In this document: piece by piece, positions 1 through 5,785 of the stretch
Layout of the letters: each line of letters starts with the position of its first letter
Numbering within the stretch: the stretch's first letter is position 1
Made by a program: the position numbers and the translations under genes
Notes under the pieces: model-generated
What the model was told of the DNA's origin: nothing
The model's input: only the letters and a program-made list of their open reading frames with translations
The model's database searches: none
Assembly: GCA_023417065.1 (NCBI GenBank)
Contig: JAEZGH010000184.1
Location: 1 to 7,136 of the forward strand
Length of the DNA: 7,136 nucleotides
Direction of reading: 5' to 3'
Source: Bacteroidota bacterium
GTDB lineage: Bacteria; Bacteroidota; Bacteroidia; Cytophagales; Cyclobacteriaceae

Positions 1-36
1 CTTCGAATGACTTTCGCACCTTTTGACTATAAGGTG

Positions 37-166
37 GATAAGGTTTGAGCGTAGGATGTATCCAGGTTTTATCGAGGAGCATGATCATCTGGTCTGCCCA
101 TGACGATAAGGTTGATAAGGTTGGGAATTGGGGAGTGCGGATTTATTACTAAGGTTGATAAGGTTA
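37..166. repeat. Copy A, left block of long interspersed repeat
   Basis: This 130-base block aligns without gaps to 5240-5369, with about 10 mismatches by eye (roughly 92% identity). It contains a conserved ATGATCAT palindrome near its middle and two copies of a doubled 9-base motif (AAGGTTGAT followed by AAGGTT), at 106-122 and 151-165. These doubled motifs are the left arms of inverted repeats whose right arms lie at 362-381 and 401-420. No convincing gene is present; the reading frames across it simply translate the repeat (Asn-Leu-Ile-Asn-Leu on the complementary strand). The family identity of the repeat is not recognised. Confidence 0.85.
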
Positions 167-420
167 GTTGGCGTTTTGTGTTCCGGTAGGATTTCGCCTG
201 CTAAGGTTATCGGATTCGAAATAGGTGATCGGTAAGTGAACGTTATTCTAATGGCCAGCGGAGCAAATGACACCCAAGCTTTATTGAGTTTCAATGATAC
301 AATGGGAAAACTGGACTTCTTGACTGATACAGGGATCCTGACGAAAGGGCAATCAGTTTCAAACCTTATCAACCTTAGTAACACAAATGAACCAGAAACA
401 CCCAACCTTATCAACCTTAT
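106..420. repeat. Nested perfect inverted repeats (cruciform-forming)
   Basis: Two pairs of perfect 20-base arms are nested. The outer pair is 106-125 with 401-420 (ATAAGGTTGATAAGGTTGGG and its complement). The inner pair is 146-165 with 362-381 (TTACTAAGGTTGATAAGGTT and its complement). The spacers between outer and inner arms are 20 and 19 bases, so the structure would be two stems separated by a nearly symmetrical internal loop. Both arms share the same 9-base period, so alternative pairings are also possible. The arrangement resembles a palindromic or MITE-like element, but no transposase or recognised terminal repeat is visible. Confidence 0.8.
166..361. other. Stretch inside the inverted repeat of copy A
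   Basis: This 196-base segment lies between the inner inverted-repeat arms of copy A. It has no counterpart in copy B, where only about 26 bases (5370-5395) separate the left block from the right-hand arm. It contains the start of a weak plus-strand frame opening with GTG at 236 directly after a TAA; that frame runs through the right-hand repeat to 496. The first 45 or so residues look protein-like (ASGANDTQALLSFNDTMGK is part of it), but there is no clear ribosome-binding sequence and the remainder is translated repeat. It may be a passenger fragment captured by the repeat, or the ancestral centre of the element that copy B has lost. Confidence 0.4.
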
Positions 421-567
421 AGTCCGTGCCGGAGGTGGTCTTCAGTTGAGCCAAGAGATCAAAGAGAGGCTCCATTCGCCGACTTACACGACGTGACTCT
501 TATGCATGTGGGCACTTTTTTTCTTGCCCGCCTCCAGGAGAAAACACCTGGAGGGCAGGTCAAATAG
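393..567. repeat. Copy A, right block with terminal hairpin
   Basis: This block matches 5390-5573 and, more weakly, 5081-5180. Shared landmarks in order are the CAGAAACACCC lead-in, an inverted AACCTTATCAACC arm, a GTCCGTGC box, a GGTCTTCAG box, a CAAGAGAT box, and the strongly conserved TGACTCTTATGCATGTGGG followed by a T-run and a GC-rich hairpin. The part from about 493 to 562 is the best conserved between copies A and B, which suggests it is the functional or most recently exchanged part. No coding function is recognised. Confidence 0.8.
526..559. repeat. GC-rich hairpin of copy A (CCTCCAGG family)
   Basis: CCTCCAGG (531-538) pairs perfectly with CCTGGAGG (547-554) across an 8-base loop, with further imperfect G/C pairing outside. 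A run of seven T precedes the stem on the plus strand (517-522 region) rather than following it, so on neither strand does the stem lead into a U-tract. It is therefore not a canonical intrinsic terminator. Two relatives occur at 5535-5568 and 5647-5672. Confidence 0.75.
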
Positions 568-685
568 TCACATTGCCTTTGTGTCTTACCGCTCGGGGCG
601 TATTACGGAAACTCAAGTAGTGACTGATTGATGAGAACTGAGTTACCTGCGCTTCGTTCTCTCACGAAACACGTGGACAACCCCG
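568..685. other. Gap between repeat copy A and the OsmC-like gene
   Basis: No gene or clear signal is seen. It would be the 3' flank of the OsmC-like gene on the minus strand. A weak stem (TTCGT at 653-657 with ACGAA at 664-668) lies close to the gene end but lacks a T-run, so it is not called as a terminator. Confidence 0.5.
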
Positions 686-1087
686 CTATGTACCTTTCAA
701 GGTAACTGTTGTGCCGAACCGCAAGGTATTATGGACTTCGGCAATTTGGTCGACATAGGAAATTAAATCGTTGATTTCTTCATCGGTAGCATCGCCGTCA
801 ACTTTGGCGTCGTATTGAATGTTAAAGCCTGGCTTTCCTTCGTCTCCAAATTCGCCTGAGACAACCACCTTAACCGACGTGATATGCATTTGTCGCTTTT
901 TGGCTTCACGGTATATGTCATTGCAAAAACAGGTTGCAAGAGCGAGAAACAAAAGTTCACCTCCGTTAATTGATGATCCGTTCCCTTCTGATTTTGGGGG
1001 AATCAATAATTGTTTTGTCGCGCTGTTAGTGCTGACGGTGACCTCGTTTTGGCTGCCGGTGTTCAGAATGGAAGCAGAAATTTGCAT
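686..1087 (-). CDS. OsmC family protein, probable loss of second catalytic Cys
   Basis: The 133-residue product has the length and order of the OsmC/Ohr fold: an N-terminal beta sheet (1-35), the central helix with the motif GGELLFLALATCFCNDIYRE (residues 42-61), then a C-terminal sheet and helix. Family members are usually thiol peroxidases that reduce organic hydroperoxides with two cysteines. Cys53 aligns with the peroxidatic Cys, and Cys55 is an extra one. The second conserved Cys, normally in a CPV-x3-L motif, appears as Ala116 in AEVHNTL, so a classical two-Cys mechanism is doubtful. It may act as an OsmC-like binding or redox protein of unknown substrate. The ATG at 1087 gives the family's normal N-terminus; a GTG at 1147 in the same frame would add 20 residues that do not look like OsmC. 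The leader is A-rich with no Shine-Dalgarno box. Family assignment is firm, function is inferred. Confidence 0.88.
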   Translation of the reverse strand: MQISASILNTGSQNEVTVSTNSATKQLLIPPKSEGNGSSINGGELLFLALATCFCNDIYREAKKRQMHITSVKVVVSGEFGDEGKPGFNIQYDAKVDGDATDEEINDLISYVDQIAEVHNTLRFGTTVTLKGT

Positions 1088-1458
1088 ACACGTGTTTTTG
1101 ATAATTTTTTTCTTGCGCAGAACGTCCGGCACCTGGCCTGGCGGCACCTCTAAGATAAGCGTTTTCCTGGGTATAGTGGATTTTGTCGATTACGTACCCG
1201 TTAGCAACATCGTTAGTTGGGTTTGTCTTCAGCAGCGTCCAGTCATCGTCAACGGATTACAATCCCTTCAATTTTCTTGTCCCCTGAATGGGAGATTTAT
1301 TAGTTTCCCACTAACCAGTTCGTTTAGATCGAATATGTCCCAATGGGTTGGGAGCATTTGTTGTTACCGCATGTTTAAGTGATTGCTGTTCAAAGATCCC
1401 GCATATTTCGAGAGATGGCAAAATATCCGTCAGGGAGGGCATATGCGGGGTTAATAGA
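1088..1458. other. Intergenic stretch with possible coding remnants on the minus strand
   Basis: No intact gene is visible in these 371 bases. On the minus strand two protein-like runs occur in different frames. One opens with ATG at about 1355 and reads about 29 residues, including DIFDLNELVSGKLINLPF, before a stop. The other, from about 1258 downward, includes VDDDWTLLKTNPTNDVANGY but has no start and follows a stop. Together they could be a small gene broken by a frameshift and a stop, but this rests on appearance only. The part nearest the hydrolase gene carries a hairpin listed separately. Confidence 0.35.
1398..1449 (-). terminator. Inverted repeat just downstream of the hydrolase gene
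   Basis: CCCGCATAT (1398-1406) and ATATGCGGG (1441-1449) form a perfect 9-base inverted repeat separated by 34 bases, beginning 10 bases past the hydrolase stop codon on the minus strand. After the stem the minus strand reads ATCTTTG, with only a weak T-run. It could be a 3' mRNA-protecting structure or a weak terminator; the long loop argues against an efficient intrinsic terminator. Confidence 0.35.
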
Positions 1459-3042
1459 TCACTTATTTTCCCAGGCGTTATTTTCCTTTTTTTGCTTGGT
1501 TTTCAATTGTTTCAATCTGGTGATTGCGTTTTGATTATGAGGGTCTAAAGCCAACGACAAGTCAAAGTTCTTGATAGCGAGATCTTCGTTGCCTTGAATT
1601 AAGTATCCTTCGGCAAGGCTGTCAAATGCATTGGCTGAGTTTGGGTAGAGGATGGTGTTTAGCGAGAGTATATTGATCCCCTCCTGAACATTTCCCTGAA
1701 AGAGCAGTTGTAGCCCGAGGTTATTAAATTTCCATTCCTCAAGCTGGATTCCGGGATTTTCGTTTTTCAGCTTCTTAACTAATTCCTCAAGATTTTTATA
1801 TTCCTGACTTCGGGCAAGCTCATTAAAGTCTTCAAACGACATGGGATGCGCGATCGGTTCTTTGATTTTTACGGAAATCAAACCGGGTGGGACTCCATTA
1901 TCGATCGGATCAGTGTCTAAATATCGCATCGATGTTTTGTCACCTTTTAAGAAGGCATTGAGGAAATGCAGTGAATAAATCTTCACCCAATTGTAGGAAG
2001 CTATGATTTGTCTGTTGCTTTTGTCTTGCCGTCCGTCCCTTTCCTGAAAAAGGACTCCCATCGAACTGAAATACGAATGGGTTAGGTCGTTAAATTTAAG
2101 GTAGTACGCCTGGCTGTGTTTCAATGAATCAAAGAATGCAAAATTCCGGTTTAATGTCGTATCGATGTTATCTTCAATCATTACGCTTAATGGAATATCT
2201 TTTTGAGACATAAACATAAAAGGGACATCAACCTTCGAAATGTCAGCGTAACTGGATGATAGAAGTTTTGGGAACTGATATTTAATGCTGCCATCCAGGC
2301 ATAGCAAAGCTTTAATTCGCTTGTTCCTAATTTGCGCCAATACGTTGGAAATGCCACCAAAACTAAATCCTATAACGCATAATTTATCCGCGTCCGCGTT
2401 TGTCAGCGACGTCGATTCGGCAATTAGAAATTCGATGTCACGCGCCTGTGTTTCTATGTCTCTTGTCGTGCCTCCATCAAGAAATCTGTTTTCTGTTCCA
2501 CGACTTGGTGATGAAATGACAATATATCCATGACTGGCAATGAATTCACAGAGCGCGAAGTTCTCGGTCGAAGATGCCTGATAACTCGGAGCATAGATGA
2601 CGACAGGAAATCTGCCTTTTGCCGCCTCAGCATCCCGATAGGCTTTCGTTTCTATTTCAAATTGTGTTCTGTTTTTTTCATTGTCGGCGTAGTAGAACCA
2701 GCTTAAGATCCTGTCATCCGGTAAGCTTTCCCATTCTTCTTCCTGTTTCAAAATGGTCATGTAGTCCTTGACCTTCATTTTGTCATTTGCTGATTTTGCA
2801 GACATCATTTCTGCGGGAAACCATAGACTGATCGAAATTGGTCTGACTGTAATTCTATTATCCCAATCATACAGGCGCTTGTATGATCTTGTAGGGTCTT
2901 CCTTTTCATAATTTCTAAACCCTACGACATATTCTCCGGTCGTCGAATCCAAATCTTCAGTGGGCTTCTGGGCCATGGCCAGGATTGCAAGATGAATGAT
3001 CAAAACGGTCGCTAATGTCGTTTGTGCAGTTGTGGTGGCCAT
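1459..3042 (-). CDS. Secreted PAF-acetylhydrolase-like alpha/beta hydrolase with C-terminal TPR-like region
   Basis: The 527-residue product starts with a signal peptide (hydrophobic 9-23, likely cleavage after AMA at 22-24), so it is exported. Residues 145-330 form an alpha/beta hydrolase core with the nucleophile elbow GFSFGG (225-230; Ser227). Asp250 in LDGS lies 23 residues further on, the same spacing as Ser273-Asp296 in human plasma PAF acetylhydrolase, and His322 in LTHSYF completes a plausible Ser-Asp-His triad. Such enzymes cleave short acyl esters. From about 435 to 515 there is a TPR-like helical repeat region (LGLQLLFQGNVQEGINILS, then a second unit with ALDPHNQNA), perhaps a partner-binding tail. 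The ATG at 3042 is chosen because it gives the signal peptide. The gene stands alone, with about 370 and 410 bases to its neighbours. Substrate unknown. Confidence 0.85.
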   Translation of the reverse strand: MATTTAQTTLATVLIIHLAILAMAQKPTEDLDSTTGEYVVGFRNYEKEDPTRSYKRLYDWDNRITVRPISISLWFPAEMMSAKSANDKMKVKDYMTILKQEEEWESLPDDRILSWFYYADNEKNRTQFEIETKAYRDAEAAKGRFPVVIYAPSYQASSTENFALCEFIASHGYIVISSPSRGTENRFLDGGTTRDIETQARDIEFLIAESTSLTNADADKLCVIGFSFGGISNVLAQIRNKRIKALLCLDGSIKYQFPKLLSSSYADISKVDVPFMFMSQKDIPLSVMIEDNIDTTLNRNFAFFDSLKHSQAYYLKFNDLTHSYFSSMGVLFQERDGRQDKSNRQIIASYNWVKIYSLHFLNAFLKGDKTSMRYLDTDPIDNGVPPGLISVKIKEPIAHPMSFEDFNELARSQEYKNLEELVKKLKNENPGIQLEEWKFNNLGLQLLFQGNVQEGINILSLNTILYPNSANAFDSLAEGYLIQGNEDLAIKNFDLSLALDPHNQNAITRLKQLKTKQKKENNAWENK

Positions 3043-3452
3043 ATCCGTGGAATTTTAACTAAGACAACTGTTTCCCTATTTACCCCTATTATTCTCCCGG
3101 GAAGCCCAGGAGCGTATGGACCTTGACTGTTTTCACCGAAACGCGTTGTATTAAGCGCTCATTCGGCTCCGCGCTGACGAATTCTTTCTGTACTGCCGCG
3201 AATTTTAACCCGGGTTATGGTTCATTTTAATTACTTTCCACCTGGTGGTAGGTATCTTCTCCTGTCAATATTTGACAATGGCTTGCCTGGAACGAAATTG
3301 CTTTGGATAAAGCCTGGGTTGTGTCCTTTCCGATTCGTTAAAACTCAGCTTTCTATTTTGCTCCAAGTTTCCTTCGCCGATGTGGTGTCGCCTGTGATAT
3401 CTAATGGCACTATATTCTTCGGAAGACCATTCAAATCTTAGAACGACATGTT
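3043..3452. other. Intergenic stretch, no convincing gene
   Basis: These 410 bases separate the hydrolase from the membrane-protein gene. The plus-strand frame from 3217 to 3441 looks like a shadow. On the minus strand, just past the membrane-protein stop, one frame without a start codon runs from about 3459 to 3265 and begins VLRFEWSSEEYSAIRYHRR; another contains the run KNIVPLDITGDTTSAKETW and then, after a stop, SNFVPGKPLSNIDRRRYLPP. These overlap, so at most one could be a remnant of a former gene. A short inverted repeat, TGTCAA-TAT-TTGACA, lies at 3263-3277; its role is unknown. Confidence 0.35.
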
Positions 3453-4124
3453 TTACTCCTCATTTTCCGTTTCAATTACATCATAGTGTTCGAGAATATC
3501 AAAACCTAAAAGGCCTTTCCGCACGGTTACATTTACCTTGTCGGCCTTCTCGACGCGTTTTGTGTCGTTGAAGCTGAAAACGAGCTCCTTTTTGAAGCCA
3601 TAATAGTCAATTATCACTAAAGGTTTTCGCTCGTTTCTTCGTCCCTTCGGACCAGTCATTGAACTCTTTGACTCGATAACAAAACTTAAGTCCTTCAGTT
3701 CGTTGTTGGCGAAGTGGTAGTTTGTCGCCATGAATAAATAACAGGCTATGAAACCCCAGGAACCCATATTTTGCGTCAGCGCAGAGAATATTCCCTTAGC
3801 ATTAAAGGCCGTCCTGGAATTGCTCCAGTTGATAGTGAATGCAATGGTACCAACCGTGAGAATGACAGACGTTGGTATTATCGCGTTAATGATCGTCAGT
3901 CGATAAATGTGAATCTCAAAAACCATCAGTATAATACCAGTCAGGAACGTGATGATGTAGAATACTTTCCATCTGTCTGCCTGTTGCGATATTGTCTTGT
4001 TCGCCCTATTCATCATAAATAATGCTGGTAACGTAGGGATGTAAGTCTTTCTTTGTTGGAATTGATCGAGATTGATCATGGCCGAGATAACGATGATCGT
4101 CAATGTATTTATCAGATTGCTCAT
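3453..4124 (-). CDS. Multi-pass membrane protein of unknown function
   Basis: The 223-residue product has a hydrophobic N-terminus (about 5-18), two strongly hydrophobic segments back to back (about 54-74 and 76-97) and a fourth at about 118-134, so three to four membrane spans are likely. The tail from about 140 to 223 is soluble and charged; it includes PLVIIDYYGFKKELVFSF and ends around VRKGLLGFDILEHYDVI, probably a small beta-rich domain. I do not recognise the family. The ATG at 4124 is the first in the frame; ATG codons for Met16 and Met37 are alternatives, the latter keeping only the three clearer spans. The gene follows the PH-like gene by 88 bases in the same direction, so they may be cotranscribed, and both may belong to a membrane-associated function. 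This last point is inference only. Confidence 0.7.
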   Translation of the reverse strand: MSNLINTLTIIVISAMINLDQFQQRKTYIPTLPALFMMNRANKTISQQADRWKVFYIITFLTGIILMVFEIHIYRLTIINAIIPTSVILTVGTIAFTINWSNSRTAFNAKGIFSALTQNMGSWGFIACYLFMATNYHFANNELKDLSFVIESKSSMTGPKGRRNERKPLVIIDYYGFKKELVFSFNDTKRVEKADKVNVTVRKGLLGFDILEHYDVIETENEE

Positions 4125-4137
4125 TTGTGTTCACAAA
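4124..4137. promoter_or_regulatory. Palindrome at the start of the membrane-protein gene
   Basis: TTTGTG and CACAAA form 6-base inverted arms with a 2-base centre (4124-4137), touching the start codon of the minus-strand membrane-protein gene. A second small inverted repeat, GACTAC-TAT-GTAGTC, lies at 4172-4186 in the same 88-base gap. Either could be an operator or an mRNA hairpin around the start, but short palindromes arise by chance in AT-rich DNA. Confidence 0.2.
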
Positions 4138-4212
4138 ATGCTCCGTAACGGCTCCTTACTAATGTATTTACGACTACTATGTAGTCAAAATAACAAAATA
4201 AGGCAAAGGGAC

Positions 4213-4824
4213 TCATAGCTTCTCTTGCGAAGTGTTCTTTGTCTTCTCTTTCAATATTGACTTGATTGCACTCCAAAGTGTTTCGGTTCCGTATTCATTG
4301 TAGCTCACTCTGGAGTGGATGTCAGGATTGTCTGTGTTGTAGATTGCGAAATACGTGTAATAATCTTTTGTTGACACCTTATCCCAGGGGATCAGTCCCA
4401 TCTTGTCTCTGAGTTTAATTCCTTCATTTTTCAATGTTACGCCTTGATTTTCAATCTCTCCTTGATCGTAAAAGGTCTGGAGAAATGTCTCAACAATGCT
4501 TGAATGGTATAGTCGCCAAACGTCATCTATAATTTCCGCATAGATTTGATGGGCATCTTTCCCTAATCCGAAATACGACTGGAATAGAATCTTAACTTCT
4601 TTGTTGTTATTGTCTTTGATGGTTATTGAAAATTGACGCCCTACAGTGAATTTGTACCATACAATCCCTTCCGTCCCGTGTTTGAAGTCAACAATGTCGG
4701 ACTTATCTAATCGGGTGAATTCCTGGCCCTTAAGATTTCCGTTCTCCCACTCCAGATAGTCCTCAGTAAGAATAAGCTTTCGCTGCCGGTCGAGGAATCC
4801 TGATGTTATTAAGTATTCTTTCAT
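4213..4824 (-). CDS. Hypothetical protein, possibly two PH-like modules in tandem
   Basis: The 203-residue product has no signal peptide or membrane segment and looks cytoplasmic. Its first half (about 1-110) alternates predicted beta strands and ends in a helix: LILTEDYLEWENG, then FTRLDKSDIVDFKHG, KFTVGRQFSITIKDN, KILFQSYFG and a helix around IYAEIIDDVWRLY. The second half (about 128-195) repeats the pattern in shorter form: GVTLKNEGIKLRD, IPWDKVSTKDYYTYFAIY, SRVSYNEYG and a helix around LWSAIKSILKEK. This strands-then-helix order, with a D/W-rich 'switch' segment after the second strand, is what bacterial PH-like domains show, so two tandem modules are likely. The ATG at 4824 has an A-rich leader without a Shine-Dalgarno box. 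It precedes the membrane-protein gene by 88 bases. The family is not recognised by name; fold is inference. Confidence 0.7.
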   Translation of the reverse strand: MKEYLITSGFLDRQRKLILTEDYLEWENGNLKGQEFTRLDKSDIVDFKHGTEGIVWYKFTVGRQFSITIKDNNNKEVKILFQSYFGLGKDAHQIYAEIIDDVWRLYHSSIVETFLQTFYDQGEIENQGVTLKNEGIKLRDKMGLIPWDKVSTKDYYTYFAIYNTDNPDIHSRVSYNEYGTETLWSAIKSILKEKTKNTSQEKL

Positions 4825-5080
4825 TTTTAAGGAATGACACGTCGGAAAATTTGTCGTAAATGTGTGACTTGAAAATCATGTCAGTCTGAAATACGCAAAA
4901 CGTTTATGTATGAAACGCAGCATGGCTTTTGAATCGCTCACTTTATGTGACACCAAACGTGATTCGTAAACATAAAAAAGATTTCCACTGGACCCAAGAC
5001 ATGCTGTATACATTTTGCTGCCGATATTCTAATGCGTCAAATGACCTTTTGAATATTATTGATTCGCCTTTATTGTGTCT
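4825..5080. other. Spacer between PH-like gene and the right repeat cluster
   Basis: This is the upstream region of the minus-strand PH-like gene and should contain its promoter, but no clear Bacteroidota -33/-7 pair could be identified by eye. The plus-strand frame opening near 4929 runs into repeat DNA and has no family resemblance, so it is not called. Confidence 0.4.
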
Positions 5081-5180
5081 CAGAAACCCCCAGCCTTATG
5101 GTCTGTGCCGAAGTTGATGATCATCAGTTGATGCAAGAGATTAAGAGAGAGGGCTCCATTGGCCGTCTTGCAGGACGCGT
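5081..5180. repeat. Copy C, degenerate right block of the repeat
   Basis: This stretch matches the right block of copies A and B: CAGAAACCCCCAGCCTTAT corresponds to the lead-in at 393-420 with one 9-base unit missing, followed by GTCTGTGCCGAAGTTG, then GATGCAAGAGATTAAGAGAG and GGCTCCATT, which is shared with copy A. The terminal hairpin is missing. It contains a 12-base perfect palindrome, TGATGATCATCA, at 5115-5126. Because it sits directly before the left block of copy B, the units appear to have been arranged head to tail. Confidence 0.65.
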
Positions 5181-5239
5181 GCGCTCATGTGCGATACTTA
5201 TGAACCTCTGCACGTCTAACCTGCAACTTTATCCATGTT

Positions 5240-5369
5240 GATAAGGTTTGCGCGCAGGATGTCTCCAGATTTTATCGTGGAGCATGATCATCGGGTCTGC
5301 CCATGACGATAAGGTTGATAAGGTTGGGAACCGGGGAGTGCCGATTTGTTACTAAGGTTGATAAGGTTA
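5240..5369. repeat. Copy B, left block of long interspersed repeat
   Basis: Gap-free match to 37-166 in the same orientation, at a constant offset of 5203 bases. The doubled 9-base motifs lie at 5309-5325 and 5354-5368. The outer left arm 5309-5328 pairs with 5396-5415 at 17 of 20 positions; the inner right arm present in copy A is absent here. No gene is seen. Confidence 0.85.
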
Positions 5370-5389
5370 TGTTATGGTCCGCCTCAGAA

Positions 5390-5573
5390 TAGGAACCCAA
5401 CCTCATCAACCCAATAGTCCGTGCTGAAGTTGGTCTTCAGTCAATGCAAGAGATTGAGCGAGGGCTGCATTTGCTGCCTTACACAACGCCTCCGAATCAT
5501 ATGTGACTCTTATGCATGTGGGTACTTTTTTCTTGCCCGCCTCCAGGTGAAAACACCTGGAGGGCGGGTCAAG
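5390..5573. repeat. Copy B, right block with terminal hairpin
   Basis: Counterpart of 393-567, with conserved GTCCGTGC, GGTCTTCAG, GCAAGAGAT and TGACTCTTATGCATGTGGG boxes and the terminal hairpin. It is a few bases longer than copy A around 5480-5510. On the minus strand, a frame through it reads PSRCFHLEAGKKK and continues to a CKAANAALAQSL run; in copy A the same frame is broken by a frameshift. The frame is more likely repeat sequence than a maintained gene. Confidence 0.8.
5535..5568. repeat. GC-rich hairpin of copy B
   Basis: CCCGCCTCCAGGTG and CACCTGGAGGGCGGG pair around an AAAA loop (5550-5553), giving about 14 pairs with a single bulged G. As in copy A, the T-run (5525-5531) lies before the stem on the plus strand, so it is not a standard intrinsic terminator for either direction. 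The near-perfect stem, better than in copy A, suggests selection or recent origin. Confidence 0.8.
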
Positions 5574-5639
5574 TGAGTGTTGTGCGACATCATGGAACAG
5601 CCTTTTGAGCAATTTATTATTCGTCGAACATAAGGTTGT

Positions 5640-5785
5640 TTTCGGGCCTTCCAGGTGTTACTACCTGGAGGGCAGAAACAGAAACGCCTACACCGATATC
5701 CGGAAAACCAATGGTGTCACCGTAGATCCTCAGCACGAAACCGCATGCAAGGCGGAAAACACAACGCCTGCGTCAAGCGTATTCG
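5640..5785. repeat. Copy D, diverged inverted copy of the right block
   Basis: A hairpin, CCTTCCAGGT (5647-5656) with ACCTGGAGGG (5663-5672), has the same core as those in copies A and B. Reading on from it on the plus strand gives PSRCYYLEGRNRNAYTDIRK and later ACKAENTTPASS, which parallels the minus-strand reading of copy B (PSRCFHLEAGKKKVPTCIRV, then LCKAANAALAQS). This indicates a diverged copy in opposite orientation about 80 bases away, so copies B and D face each other with their hairpin ends. The frame on the plus strand (5605-5838) is not called as a gene. Confidence 0.55.

Noticed and set aside
236..496. Plus-strand open frame of 86 codons beginning GTG
   Set aside because: More than half is translated repeat DNA, no ribosome-binding signal is visible, and no family is recognised; kept only as a note on the internal stretch of copy A.
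526..559. Hairpin as intrinsic terminator for the OsmC-like gene
   Set aside because: On the minus strand the stem is followed by an A-run, not a T-run, and it lies more than 120 bases past the stop codon.
37..567. Integron attC site or CRISPR array
   Set aside because: The repeats lack attC core sites and a neighbouring integrase; the 9-base units are adjacent pairs with no regular spacers, so not CRISPR.
819..1382. Plus-strand open frame of 187 codons
   Set aside because: It lies opposite the OsmC-like gene, which has clear family motifs, so this is a shadow frame.
3217..3441. Plus-strand open frame of 74 codons
   Set aside because: No recognisable domain, no leader signal, and the complementary strand looks at least as protein-like.
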